Assembly: GCA_010645155.1 (NCBI GenBank)
Contig: CM021322.1
Span: 12,913,964 to 12,977,963, forward strand
DNA: 64,000 bases
From: Tigriopus japonicus
Lineage: Eukaryota; Arthropoda; Copepoda; Harpacticoida; Harpacticidae
Direction of reading: 5' to 3'
Position 1 is the first letter of the stretch, and each line of letters starts with the position of its first letter. Below the pieces are notes generated by a model. The model saw nothing but the letters and a program-made list of their open reading frames with translations, was not told the DNA's origin and searched no databases. The translations under genes and the position numbers were made by a program. This document shows, piece after piece, positions 1-12,427 of this stretch.

Positions 1-36
1 CTTCCTTTTCCTCTCTCTTTCTCTCTCTTTCATTAG

Positions 37-255
37 ACGACTTTGGTTGTGCCATGTCTACCATGGCAGCCGTAGCCGTGGTTTCTTCGCCAAAGTCCAG
101 CTCGGCGGTTGGTTTCTGGTCTAACACCACCTCGGGGTTGGGCTCAAATTCGGGGCATGGTTTAACTGGATCAGGGGAGGCGGGTCAGCAACATCCTCAG
201 CAGCATAAGTTTCACCACCATTCTCTTTCTTCCAATGCATTTGAATACCAACAAG
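37..255 (+). CDS. Runx: Runx transcription factor, internal coding exon (first seen in window)
   Basis: An open exon follows a long pyrimidine tract ending in ag at 35-36 and stops at a strong donor, AG|GTAGGT, at 255/256. It enters with two bases of a split codon and leaves one base (g) for the next exon. The peptide is Ser/Gly/Gln/His-rich (for example SSPKSSSAVGF and QQHPQQHKFHHH), as expected for the low-complexity activation region after a Runt domain. On its own it is not diagnostic. Identity comes from phase-perfect joining to the exon at 8434 and then to the VWRPY-ending exon at 17569. The ATG at 54 is probably internal, because the frame is open up to the acceptor. The Runt domain and promoter must lie left of the window. 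Confidence 0.75.
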
Positions 256-948
256 GTAGGTGCACGACAATTTGACGCTTGGGCATGCCACAAATTAATC
301 GCCGAATAATTCTGGGCTTGTTCGTATGTTGGCTGGCATGTCTCCTTTTCTTCATTTCCCTGTGGTCATCAATTCATGATGATAGTGACTTCTTGAATGG
401 TAAGGACCGAAGCTCTCGGTAATTGACGCACACACGCATGCATCGTAGAGTAAGTCAGTGAATGGCAATAAACTAGTACTCCAAAGATTGCATTTCATGC
501 TCCTAACTCCAACCCCGTCTAATGTGAACGTACGTGCTGAATTTGGGAGGTAAGTAGGGACCATACGAACGAACGGACGGACGGACGGGCGAGTCCAGAT
601 TAAGTGACTTGTTGTCTCATGGCATGAGCCGGCCAGCTTCCGATTCACCAGGCTTTTTGTCAATCGAAATAACCGGGCCATTAACTCATTTTGTCATTTG
701 GTCGGAACGGTTTTAGTATCGGCCATGCACTCACGATTTCGATAGTTCTTTGGCACACTCAGTGACGCACATCAACAGACAGAGTAATTGATGAACCCTG
801 GACATTTTTTTCTCTATTAGGCTTTTTACTTTAAAAATGGTCCCTGTTTTCCTCACTGAATGACCTGAAGTCTGATACTCAAATCGACAACCAACTATCA
901 CTTCGGGGCTAGTTTTGCAGCTTTAGGAGGAATTGTTATATTTCAGTT

Positions 949-1157
949 CAGGGGTCAGCAACCGGTGGGCCCATATGTTGGCCAAAGGTTGGTCGTTGGT
1001 GGAGCTAAGAGCTTAGGGGAAAGCCAAAAAAGTGGACCCGCGAGCTCCATAGTACTGTACTCGTGGGCCCAAAGCCCTTTGATCGTTTATTTTAGGCCCC
1101 TGAACCTACCAACGTCTGTTTGGTGAGCCCTAACCTAAAAGTGGTTGCCGACCCTTG
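949..1157. mobile_element. Short non-autonomous hAT-type element (MITE)
   Basis: The ends are inverted: the left end starts CAGGGGTCAGCAACC and the right end reads GGTTGCCGACCCTTG. They are flanked by an 8-bp duplication, tttcagtt (941-948) and ttttagtt (1158-1165), with one mismatch. An 8-bp duplication and CAGGG termini are typical of the hAT superfamily. At 209 bp with no transposase frame it must have been moved in trans. Part of its interior (TACTGTACTCGTGGGCCC) recurs inverted in the element at 10270-10512. Confidence 0.8.
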
Positions 1158-1963
1158 TTTTAGTTGAAGTCCTGCTAGTCACAACTGAGATAGGAAAAAA
1201 ACTTCATTAATCTCGGGAGGAAGACAATTATATCTCAATCAAACAGTTAGAAAAAGTATGTAGATCAATTAAGTTCTTGATAATGTTGATTAATTTGGAC
1301 CATAAAGCAAATGACTGTTTCACATGAACATTGCCTCCAGATATCTGCGGCCCTAAATTTTGATTGGAATCGTCGATTGCCATGGTTTGAGATGTACCCT
1401 TCCTTGTATTCCGAAAAATTTAAGTTTCTCGCCTGGATCCTACTGAAATCTGGCTCCCGGATCACCACTGGCCATCTAGCTGAAAAGCCCGCATTTAGAG
1501 AAGGGTGGTGAGGGCGATGGTGTTTGTGGCGGTCTAGAATTGGAAGTCTTTCAAAAGCTCGATTAGTCATCGCCATGTCACGTTCCATTTCAGCATTTTA
1601 CCACGCCAGTACGTATTGTATTTGAATGGGAAGGGCATAAAACATTAGTACTATCATTATTCGAATTGGCAGGGGTGGTTGCTTGGTCGGTCGCTCGGTC
1701 GATCGCTCGGTCAGACGGACAGGACTGGCTTTTTACATTTCTGTTGGCTAAATATCATTGTTTCCCAAAAATAGGAGTGCTCCTAGAAAATTAATGATCA
1801 GTTGAGCATATTTAGGAATTATTGAGCACGTATAACGGCCCCATTAGTACAAGTCCAACTCGAATGCCTTGTTGGACTTTGGCAGCCTGTCCGCTCATCT
1901 CAGCAACCCGCTCCATTTGCATTTGAAGGTAGGGCACCAAAACGACAACTGCAACGAAGAGAA

Positions 1964-2104
1964 GAAGTAGTAGCAGTACTAGTACTAGTAGTAGCAGTAG
2001 TAGTAGTAGTTGCAGTACCAGTAGTAGCAGTACTAGTAGTAGTTGTACTAGTAGTAGCAGTACTAGTAGTAGTTGTACTAGTAGTAGCAGTACTAGTAGC
2101 TGTA
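1964..2104. repeat. Trinucleotide array, (AGT/TAC)n with CTAGTAGT variants
   Basis: Imperfect AGTAGT/AGTACT units run for about 140 bp. The same repeat resumes at 2575-2622, on the far side of an inserted element, so the two parts were once one microsatellite. Confidence 0.85.
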
Positions 2105-2574
2105 CACGGTATTGAAAAAATTCATATCAAGTTTCAATAGAAATTCCCAAACACTATGAAATGTGATTCAGACTCAGGAAACCAAGGGAAACAACTTTGA
2201 ATTACTGAGTTTCTTTAGGTCAGGTCTAGTTAAAAAGTTGTATAACTTAAAACCTATTTAATAAATTAATTCTTGAAAATCTAGGCAGTACACTTTTAGA
2301 GCAGATTTAGATACCTTTTGAATCGAAATTGCTTGAAAATATGTTGCTCAGCTGCTGAGTTATTTGAGTTTAACCGGTTCTTTTTTGGCCCTCTTTTAAT
2401 CTTTTAATCTAGACCTGACTTAAAGAAATTCAGTAAATCAAAGTTGTTCGTTCCCCTTGGTTTCCTGAGTCTGAATCACATTTTATAGTGTTTGGGAATT
2501 TCCATAGATTCCATATTTCACATTCCACACACATTTATTCCATATAAACTTGATATGATTTTTTCAGTGCCGTG
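2105..2574. mobile_element. Foldback MITE inserted in the microsatellite
   Basis: The termini are inverted: both begin CACGGYAYTGAAAAAAT and continue as long subterminal arms (about 2105-2235 and 2405-2574), including the shared block AAATTCCCAAACACTAT. The four bases TGTA flank both sides (2101-2104 and 2575-2578), the likely target duplication. There is no coding capacity. Its interior around 2300-2390 resembles 23690-23790, so related copies exist. Confidence 0.75.
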
Positions 2575-2622
2575 TGTACTAGTGGTGGTACTAGTTGTGG
2601 TACTAGTAGTAATAGTAATGAG

Positions 2623-4026
2623 TAGGGACGGGCAGAAAGTGCAAATAATCTTACCCTTTTAGTTACCAAAAGTTGCAAAAAAATGTGCCCAAAAGTGCAA
2701 AACAAAGTGCAGAAAAATGTTGAAAGTGCAAATAAATGTCAAAAAAGAGCAAATAAATGTCGAAAAAAGAGCAAATAAATGTCAAAAAGAGCAAAGAAGT
2801 GTCAAAAAAGAGCAAATAAATGTCAAAAAGAGCAAAGAAGTGTCAAAAAAGAGCAAATAAATGTCAAAAAGAGCAAAGAAGTGTCAAAAAAGAGCAAAGA
2901 AATGTCAAAAAGAGCAAAGAAGTGTCAAAAAAGAGCAAATAAATGTCAAAAAGAGCAAATAACTTGCATTTGGACTTAAAACGTCATTCATGGAGTACCC
3001 ACGGCTCCTAATTGAGCAGGAGAAGTCATTTACAACTTCTAAAGACATTTGAGACTAGTTTGAGGTGAAGAGACAATGCCGCACAAGTAATAGAGTTCTA
3101 TTAATTAGGTCACTAGCAAAAAGGATGTAAAGTCATGAAAAATACTCTAGTCAAAAATCTTCTGAATTTTTTATTCCTAAGGTAGTCTCGTGGATGTATG
3201 TACCTAAAATATTGCCAAAATATATTTAGCAATTGTTTTAAATGGCTTTACATCACTCCGTTTTCGTCCTTCAAGTTGTTTAAAAATAGACATTGACAAT
3301 TGAACAGAAAAATACCCACGGGTGCCTAACAATTGCATCAAAGAAAATAGTCATAAATGTGTTTTAAGCATGTTTTTAGTGACATTACTTCAATATTTGG
3401 CCCATGGCCTAATTACCAGAACTCAATTTCAAATGTGGCATTCATTGTCTCATCACATCAAAACTGTTCTCAAATACTTTTGGAACTTCAAAGTAATATC
3501 TCCAAGTCAATTAAACAATGTGTACTGCTACATTGATGTATCCTTAGCTTGATGATTTTGAGTTTATAACGGCCTTTTTTTAGAAATAGCGATCTTTGTA
3601 GGCAGCAAACCTAATTCTGCAATCTATATTGTTTGTAGATCCTTCCATTACCATAACATGAGTTTCTTTAGGTTTGCTATTTGTTGGTTGCATGCAATGA
3701 GATTCTTTTGTCTAATCTTTAGTTTAGTAAACAGGATGTTATAGTTAAAGCCAAGATGGTGAATAAAGTGTGAGGTTTGCGTCTGAAATGCACATATTTC
3801 TTCAAGGTGCTAAGAATAGTTCATTGCAAATGCAAGCTTTTTCGACTAGTTCAAAATTTGATCTTGAAACTAAAAATTCTTTCAAAAGCCACTACATTTT
3901 CTTAACAATTTGTCAATTTTGGCCAAAAACGTAAATAAAAAGTGCAAATAAAGGTGAAAAGTGCAAAAGTGCAGAAAAATGGGTTTATGTTACCAAAAAT
4001 CTTTTTACACTATTTGCCCGTCCCTA
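2623..4026. mobile_element. Non-autonomous hAT-type element, 1.4 kb, containing a minisatellite
   Basis: The terminal inverted repeat begins TAGGGACGGGCA at both ends. A perfect 8-bp duplication gtaatgag lies at 2615-2622 and 4027-4034. No transposase domain is visible in the 1,404 bp. Subterminal regions on both sides are rich in AAAGTGCAAA words, and the left one has expanded into a tandem array. The element sits 48 bp from the MITE at 2105-2574, in the same microsatellite. Confidence 0.85.
2735..2962 (+). repeat. Minisatellite, about 20-bp unit (AAAAGAGCAAAKAARTGTCA)
   Basis: About eleven head-to-tail copies alternate between GCAAATAAATGTC and GCAAAGAAGTGTC forms. The 66-codon open frame across it (Lys/Ser/Gln repeats) is a by-product of the array. 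It lies wholly inside the hAT-type element. Confidence 0.85.
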
Positions 4027-7000
4027 GTAATGAGAATAATAACAATAGGAAGGGAAGGAGGAGTATTAGTAGTAGTAGTAGTAGTCTTTATTGTCTTAGC
4101 CGTAGGAAACAAAGAGCAATTTTTTGTTCTGTTTTTGTCAGGTATTTGATTGGTATATCGTCGCTGAGGACAACTACACGAGCGAACACAGTATGCGTAC
4201 AAAGGCACTCTGAGCAAACCCACATCTGCTATGGATTCTTGCCGCTTTTGTTTTCAGACGTTTCTCTTTTGGAGCATGGGTGAGCGTATGCTGGAAGTTC
4301 GTGACATTGGTTCCCAATCACTTTGAGTACCAAGTGCAGCCAATTTCAGCAGAGCTTTCTGCAGTTTTCAACACTCCTGTTTAACAAGAGCAAACCTTGC
4401 ATAAACTTCACACCAGAGCTGGGAAAAGATTCACACTCAAACTTGCGGTCAAGACACGGAAACCACGGACTAATTTGTGTTTAATTAGACCTTTACAACG
4501 TTTCATCATGTCGTAATTAGCCGAGATTCAGCCACAAGAATCCTTTTAAATGCTTATTATTGATTACCCTTATTTTCGTTCTGCCTTCCCTTTGACACAC
4601 TTGTCTAGATTTCGGTTTATTATTAAGTGGAGCTTTTTCATTCTTGGAAACCTCTTTGGTGTTTATATACACATTAAAAGGACTTGAAATTGAAAAGGGG
4701 AGGAGGGCTCATGCTTTCCATGATGGTAACGGTTTTTAACACAACCCAGTCATTGAGGTCTAAGATCATGCACAACCTCGACCACATTTGCGTTTAACCA
4801 CCAACTTCTGTAAGGCATGATGATCACACCTTGATCTCCACCGAAAAAACAACAACCCAGAATTGATTTGCTTCAATGAAAAGAGAACAGTGAAACAAAG
4901 CGTATCAGAATAGATCATGTTTCAAATAGTCCTCGACTTGAACTTCTGTGGATATTGAGATGTTCACGCAACAACAACCAAATCATGTTCACGTTAGCAC
5001 TCCTACTATGTTCGCATGCCAAGCGATTGTTTGACTTGACAAAAGTATTCCCAACCAACAAGTGTGGCTAGAACATTTTTCTAGTCGTCAATATTCCCTT
5101 CATAATCTAGCCAGTTGAGGACAACAATAGAGGCAGCAAGGGCTGCCTGAGCAACAACATTATCAACAAAAACAATTCTAAAAACACCTACAGTTGTCGT
5201 TGGTCCCCTCTCATTTCAATAAATGAAAAAATATGAAAAAATAGTGATGATGATCTTGATGACGAAAGTGACACTAAAAATTAAAGCAATTAGACCGACG
5301 GCAATAGCAACGGCAAACCAACGCACATACTCCCATAACCAGATGGAAAGTGAGTGGGTGTCACCAACACAATAAGAAAAAAAGGAGCGAAAGGCAGAAT
5401 TACTGAGCGAGAAGGAAGTAAAAGACAATTACAAAGAAAAACGTACTCGTAATTGAATTCTGTTCACGGTCCAATGCCAAGGGATGATGAAATTCAGAAG
5501 CAGACATGTTTGGCTTTGGAAACGATTTACTATTTGCAGTGTGGAGAATGGAACATGAAAATGATCCAATAAGGTTTATTTCCATCATAGAGTCGGGACA
5601 TTGGGTCACATCATTTGCAATTCAATCTCTATACTCGTAATCTATTTTCATTCAAGAGCTAACCGCCCTATGAGAGTGTTTTTGACGATATTGAAATATT
5701 TGCCACACAAATATAACTTTGATACTGGACGTTTGGAGTTCATTTGGTTTTAGTGGCGTTTAGTTTAGTTGGCGTAGCCTTTTGGCTTGGTTGGTGGGTT
5801 AGTTGTTTCACACCAAGCCATAGAATACCGAAAAGACAAACACGCTCAGCAAGCACTTTGCATCCATTACGACAATCGACAATCGACTTGGAGATGGCCT
5901 AGCACGATAAGTAGAGGGCGAGACAACGGCTCACGCTCGGGGAACGAGACTTATTTGATCAGCTTGCGGGTCGCTCTCAACATCAATCAGCCAGTCGATC
6001 GTTTTAAGAGATGAGCCAACATATTTGTCAGCATCTTTTATGGTGCTCAGTTTCAACTGCCGCACATTGAGAGAATTATTGGTTACATACAGTCACCGAA
6101 GCAACCCTCCCTAAAAGTGAATTCGTTTTGAGCGGTAAAAAGCACCATCTTTTTTCGCTTTCGATTCAAAGACTTTTGTTAAACAATGGAGCTCTCGACG
6201 GCTTTCAGGTATTTCCTGCTCGCGTGAGTTGGGGTCGAGGGGTTTTTGATGAGAGAGAAAAGCGCTCTCTTATTTGTCACTCATTCTTGACATTTGCCTA
6301 AGTGAGAATGGCACGAACATGCCATTGATCATCATTCACCTTCGCCTCCTCGAAGTCAGCAACTTCGGCAAAACTTAACACCCCGACCGAATAGAGCATC
6401 TGAGAGCGATCTGAAAAGCAAGTCTTCGATTTTCTACTCAAGGGGTTTCGAAAACTAAGGTTAAAAACACAAGAAGACACATTAGATGCAGGTTTTTGCT
6501 TTACTTGTCCGTTTACTCCCACTTGGATGGAGTTATTGAACTCGAAAGCAAACTTTAATTTAAGCATGAAAGCATTTAAGGTTGAATGTTATAGATAACT
6601 TTCTGTAATCTTCTTCTCATCATAGCCCACTTCATTCGATTTTAAATTGTCTACTGAAAACCCAGTGTGGCGGAGAGATGGGGATATTCAATTTCGGAAC
6701 ACCCAATTCATTCCGATGGTCAATTTTTTTCTATTTAGCATCTACGCCCCGGACTGCCCGGTTTAACAACGAATGCCATGATTGACCCAAGGATGGAAAC
6801 ACACACCAGCTTTAAACATTTGTTAACAAAAGACAGGAAATTAAAATAGCCGCATTTGTAGCCCCGTTGTAAAAAAAATCTTAATGGCCGCTTCGTAGCA
6901 TCCCTTAAAGAAATTGTGACGGTATATTTGGTGTCATCATTAATATTAACAATGAAACGAAAGCAAAGAGACAGACGTTGTTGGAGGAAAAGAAAGTTAC

Positions 7001-8433
7001 GGGCATTGACGACGGACGGGCATTTCTAATCAATATTTGCATACTCTGAACCCCGCTTTCGGCTCCAACAGAAGGGAGCGTCAACGCTTGAATTGCTAAT
7101 ACGGCTGGTCAAGTCTTTCAACCACAATTCACCTTTGTTTAGGATGAAAATATTCAGGCGTGGTTTTCAAAAATTAGGAACGCCTGCTGGAGCCTGATGC
7201 AAGTTAACCACAAGAGATTATTCAATTAATTGAGTTCTCATGGAGAGATTGTCCAACTGTAGTAAAGACTTGGGTGTGCGTCCAAACTACCGACGCTCTG
7301 TTTTGTGAATCCACTCTCAATATGTTCTAGTGAAATATGTTCAAGTGAGTTGGCTCACTCGTTTGGTTGGATGGTTGGCACGTTGGTTTGCTCCATCAGT
7401 TTTGCCACGAAAGCAGTCATTAAAATTTAGCCCTCCGTACCTAAACAAACCACGAACTCTTGTTCAGTCAGTCAGTGATGGTTCCGTCTAGCTGCTTTAC
7501 CATTTATCATCATTTATCGTGTGCTCATGTCATGTTGCCATCCAATTTCTTGCTAGACTCGTTAGCATTTCCGGGTCGATTGAAGCAGGGGTCAGAACTG
7601 CGAGCGCGCAGATTTACTCGCTCATTTGACAGATTATTGAAGAACTGTAGGAAATCCCCGCAGAAACCTAACAGTACTACGTATTAGACGCGTCGATAGA
7701 GCTTCCTAACCAAGATCCAATAATTGAAACGTCAATGTGTGTTTTTTTGAACAGCTAACAAGGCGTTCACTTGGTGAAACGGCTGAAAACAGTCCTTCTT
7801 TTACCTCGATTATGCTACCACGGGGGAAGAATTTTGCCACGACAGAGACGTTCGTGCAAAGATTCATCAAAATTATAATGATCCTCAGAATTTCCACTGA
7901 AAATGTCGTAAAAGCAATGTATATTCCTCCGCTTCGACTGACAGAAACCAACGAGCGATCGTCAAGGAGCATATTTTTAATAGTTGTCAGTAACGAGATT
8001 GTCTTGGCCGTTCACTCACTGTTGAGAGTCAAAGAATTTACCACCAGTCGGCCGGACCGTTGTCGTTTTTAAGACATTAGAAAAGCTACGAGCCAATGTC
8101 ACCGATATGCTCACCACCATGACAGAATTCGATTTCTTTTGAAACCTACATTGATACCCCTCCGAGCATTGGTTCGCATTAGGGGCCATGATGCTTTTAT
8201 TGGACACGATTGCCACATTTTTATGAGCACGACTGAATGAATCTACGGATGGATGTAGTGAGCAAGAAGTAAACGACCAATTGTCATGCCAGTGAGCAAT
8301 ACGTACGTGATTGGAGCTAATTGTCAATACTGTCTGTCCTCTTACGAATACAATTTGAATCGGGATCGATTCCGATTGGAACCAAAAGATTTCGACCATG
8401 ATGCCTTCAATTGCAACTCTGTATCCGTTTCAG

Positions 8434-8670
8434 ATAACTCCCAACTGGCTTTAAGTGGCACTGGGGCCGAGTCCCATTGGGGATACAATAATCCTTACGC
8501 CACGTACTTGGGACAATCTTCGTTTAACTCCTCGAGTTCAGTGACTGCTGCGGCACTTCCTTACGGATCCGGGGGAGCCACAGACTCGGTCTCTGGGACT
8601 GAAGCAGGAGTCAACAACACTGGTGGACATAGCCACGGAATTAGCGATCCCAACGCCGTACTTCCTACTG
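8434..8670 (+). CDS. Runx: Runx transcription factor, penultimate coding exon
   Basis: The acceptor tccgtttcag ends at 8433 and the donor G|GTAAGA lies at 8670/8671. With the single base left by the exon ending at 255, the frame reads DNSQLALSGTGAESHWGY onward, then NNPYATYLGQSSFNSSSS, and closes at a phase leaving one g. The WGYNNPYATYLG block resembles the conserved aromatic segment seen in the C-terminal half of invertebrate Runt/Lozenge proteins. This is from memory, not an alignment. The rest is Ser/Gly/Thr-rich. The exon supplies 79 codons of the transactivation region and has no stop or frameshift. Confidence 0.85.
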
Positions 8671-10269
8671 GTAAGACCTAATGACAGTGCCGCTTTATGC
8701 AATGAGAATTGGTCTGCACACTCAGATCAAAGGGAAAAAGAAGGAGACTCAGGTGGACGGGTGCTCTATTTTTTGACTCCACCTCCTGTCTTGAGAAGGA
8801 TGCTACTTGGCATGGCGAGAGGAGGAAAAAGAATGTAGAAAGCCATTGCTTCGTTTTTTTCCTCAATCGCCGCCGAGCCGATCGCCTTTTCGGTTGTCGT
8901 TAGGAGATGCGCCATTTCGTTTTTTTTTGTTTTTTTGCTGATGTTCCGTCATATATGAAGGCATGACGCGGAGGAATCTATCAATTCGATCATTAACAAT
9001 AGTTGATTTGGTTTTGGTTTTGGTTTTGATTTTCATGCGGTTGGCTTTTCCCGTCCGTGTCTGATTCACAACGTGTGGAGTCCCCTCCCGTCTTTCTTTT
9101 CTTTAGAGCTATCTGCTTCCTTCTCGTGCCAGCATACATGTATCAGGGCGCAATTTTTAGCAATTGATTTTGTGGATGAACGTGTCAACCACAAGAATGG
9201 CAAAGAATATTTCACTCGGATCTACTCTTTGGCAACCATGGCTCCTGCCACAACCACGAACACTGAGTGTCTGAACCGTTTTCAGTACATCTTCATTTCT
9301 TTTGACTTTACCACTTCTTCCACCACGAATTGTAGTAGGAGTAGTAGCAGCAGTGGTAATCCCACTACTAACATCACTACCACCACTGACGACACCAGCA
9401 ACAATAGCAACATCAACGGTAACAGAAGCAAAAAACAAACAACCAACACATCACTTCCACTACTAGGCTAATGCTACTTCTCGAGTTCGAAATGCTGCCT
9501 CTTGAAGTCCATTTGTCAAATTTGGGTTTTGTTTGCTTGTCGCGATCTGGCCACAAATTCAATTTCGAACATTAAACCACGAGCAAGAAAAAATGGAAGT
9601 AAGAAATCATTCAATGAGAGAGTCATTCATTTCGAAATAGATAAACATCCCAGATTTATGGTCAGGTATAAACTTCCCAAAAAGGTGGCGTTTGTTCCAA
9701 TTGTTGGGCCAAATTTGGAACCTTTGGTTCAGAAGGAAGTGAACTCTGTTAATCCATAGCTCGCTCCGATAGGATGTACGTATGTCGTGGTGATAGGTGC
9801 TTAGAATCAATATAGTCTGGTGTAATAATCATAAGTCACGGCTCATCAGTCAGCTTGGATTGCCAGTCCCGATAATTATTGCCAGCGTAAACAAGAGGCG
9901 GAGAAGGGGGAGGAAGAAGGAGAACAAGAAGAAGAAAAAATCCATCTCGCACAGTAATCATTAGTTCTCGAGTGCAAGAGATTTACTTAAGGGATGTGCT
10001 TAAGGAAAGGTTCTAAATGACCTCGTCCCTTGTTCATTGAATCAAAAACGGCACTCCTAGTTTGACGTTGAAAAGGTTATTTTCCAATTCAAGAGTTAGG
10101 CTGTACCACTAAAAATATGCACATGATATCACACAAACAATCCTGACATTTTTGCCATACAAAGGAATAAAAATGAAGAGAAGTGAAAGAAAGTGTAGTT
10201 CGCTGATTGGTTTTACACGTGTTCATGAAAAACTAAATTTTAATGACTTCGCGTTTCACAAAGGCTAAG

Positions 10270-10512
10270 CAGGGGTCGCAACAGCCTAAAGGTCAAGGCC
10301 AGCAAATTTAAGCAAGTTAAATGTTGATGGGCCAAATGTTCAAGGGCCCACCAACCAAAGGCTAATGGCTACAAAGGCCCACAAGTTAATGCCCACAAAG
10401 CAATGGGCCCACGAGTACAGTACTCTAGGCGGTTCTTTCGTCCACCGGTTTGGTCTTCCACAGAAAAATCACCTTGTGGCCCTCATACGGTCCATTTACT
10501 GCCAACCCCTTG
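10270..10512. mobile_element. Diverged hAT-like MITE
   Basis: It begins CAGGGGTCGCAAC and ends GCCAACCCCTTG, an imperfect inverted pair of the same type as the element at 949-1157, and shares a GGGCCCACGAGTACAGTA block in the opposite orientation. I see no convincing 8-bp duplication, so the exact edges are uncertain. It is rich in GGCCCA words. Confidence 0.55.
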
Positions 10513-10527
10513 GTTTACATTGATAAG

Positions 10528-11082
10528 TAGGGCCCGGAAATGATTTTCTTTATTTATTTAAAACCGAAAATATTTTTTAAATATTTATCTGTTTTTTGTC
10601 GATTTTTTTAATATTTTGGCTTTTTCAAGGAAAAAAATAAATATATCCTTGAATATTTGAGTCAGAAAAAATATTTCAGGCAAAATTGAGAAAAAAAATG
10701 AACGACCAATGCTTAATAGGTCTAACCATAAGTGAACCTAATATACAAAACCTACACCAAAATGACATTTGTACTAAGAATATAGACATTCACAACCAAA
10801 CTACTGTCATCCACGAAAAAAACTGCGGCATCTATTGCGGCAAATTGAAAATTATGTTTTTGAATCAATTACATTCAAGTATGCCTCCAAAAACGGCCAA
10901 ATGAATCAAATTCACCAGAAACAAATGTGGAAAGTCGGTGCACACAGACAAAAATACCAAATAATGGCCTTGTCAAAAAAATATTTCTTAAATATCCGGC
11001 TTTTTACAAATATTTTGGCCTTTTGAAGAAAATATATATTGGATATTTTGTCACTTTTTTGCAAATATTTTTCCGGGCCCTA
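10528..11082. mobile_element. Non-autonomous hAT-type element with perfect 8-bp duplication
   Basis: The termini are TAGGGCCCGGAAA and its inverse. The perfect duplication ttgataag lies at 10520-10527 and 11083-11090. The 555-bp interior is very AT-rich (repeated AAATATTT words). Small open frames at 10686-11026 show no known domain and lie entirely inside. It is a different family from the CAGGGGTC elements. Confidence 0.85.
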
Positions 11083-11245
11083 TTGATAAGTATCAACTGA
11101 TACCAAATTTTGAATTGACTAAGAGCAATGTCAAATACAATTCTTGTGCCTTGTTTAGCTCGTTTTTTACTAAAAGCGACAATAACGCCGCCAATTGGGA
11201 TGCGAGTAAGATGTTTATTTCCCTGCTCTAGTCACGTACGTCACA

Positions 11246-11247
<2 letters not shown>

Positions 11248-11284
<37 letters not shown>

Positions 11285-11286
11285 GC
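11248..11286 (+). repeat. (GTT)n microsatellite
   Basis: About thirteen uninterrupted GTT units lie in the last Runx intron. Confidence 0.95.
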
Positions 11287-11517
11287 TACCGTCGTCATTG
11301 ATATTTGACGATTGTTGAGGAGTGGTATTGTGAACAGCATTATTGCTTATAATGATGCGTTACACGAAAAATGACAATTATCACACGACTTCGGTGGCCC
11401 ATCAACATTCAGCAGCGGCCTCTTAGTCAAACAACGAAGGAAGTCCATCCATCGATCTGCAGGCACTCGCCCATCATTTCAGCCCGTCACCGAAGGGCCG
11501 TAGACCGAAAACCTTGC

Positions 11518-11650
11518 TCCTCCTCCTCCTCCTCCTCCTCCTCCACCACCACCACCAGTATCTTCTACTTCTAATTCTTTTTCTCGTCCTCGCCGTCTTC
11601 TTCGTCGTCGTCGTTGCCGTCGTCGTCCTTCTTCTTCTTCTTCTTCTTGG
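11518..11650 (+). repeat. (TCC)n/(ACC)n/(TCG)n/(TTC)n composite microsatellite
   Basis: Consecutive pyrimidine-rich trinucleotide runs change unit every 20-40 bp: TCC to ACC, then TCG/TCC mixes, then TTC. They create a Ser-rich open frame that is not evidence of a gene. Confidence 0.9.
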
Positions 11651-12427
11651 TCTTCAGAGTTGCTTCTGAGGAGTCACTCATCATTGAATATGATGATGGA
11701 TTTTTCCTTTCATGATTAGCCTGCGTGTCGCGCACTCAATCGATATCCGCTTGCAAATGATCTCGGCCTCCCAGAAAACAACTGATCGGAAGACTAGAGT
11801 GGAAGGCTCCGCCTCATGGTAATAATAATTTCCCCATGGATTGATTATTTTCCATGGCCAATATTCTACTACGTGAACTAGAATTGTTGGTTCATTACTA
11901 TCGCATTCTGATGATCGTTTTTCCAGCCGGTTGTGCGTAGTGAAGTGAAAAAACATCGAGTTTCTCTCATTTCTCGTGTTTTGGGAGCCAAGAAATCTTA
12001 ATTACTTTGAATTGCAACAAAAAAAGGCCTTAAAAGCGATGATTTGCCAATTTTCCACATGCCTACAGCCAACAGCTTGTCTCTTCAAGAATGTACGAGG
12101 TGCAAAAACCTTCAAATAAGCAATTATTCCACACTCGCTCGTTATTCTCTCTCTCATTACTTCTTACTTGTCAGATTATCTTCTAGGGAATTGGCGAACG
12201 ACAGTCGACAACGTGATTTGCTCTGAAGTAATGTTCAGTACCTTTAAGTCGAGTTTTTTTGTGAGTGCAACGGACGATAAACAAATTTTATCTTCCCAAC
12301 AACCTTTTTTTACCTCACCCGGAAAAGAGATCTCATCATAGAATGAAAACTCATAGCGTGGGCAAATAAATATGTCTTATTTCGATTCGGGCCATTGATC
12401 CCTTTAGAACAAAAGAACTCAAATGCA

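Larger units (their letters stand above)
256..8433 (+). other. Runx intron, 8.2 kb, with transposon insertions
   Basis: The intron begins gtaggt and ends at a tttcag acceptor. It contains a 209-bp hAT MITE (949-1157), a trinucleotide array (1964-2104) hit by two separate elements (2105-2574 and 2623-4026), and otherwise unique AT-rich sequence from about 4.1 to 8.4 kb. Open frames there, for example at 7460-8399 on both strands, lack splice context or recognisable domains and I treat them as chance. Confidence 0.7.

Noticed and set aside
8016..8399. 127-codon minus-strand frame near the Runx exon
   Set aside because: No recognisable motif and no splice support; lies in the intron next to the acceptor.
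9073..9471. 132-codon Ser/Thr/Asn-rich frame in a Runx intron
   Set aside because: Generated by ACT/ACC/AAC trinucleotide repeats, with no start context, splice sites or domain.
10686..11026. Small open frames at 10.7-11.0 kb
   Set aside because: Inside the 555-bp hAT-type element; AT-rich, no domain.
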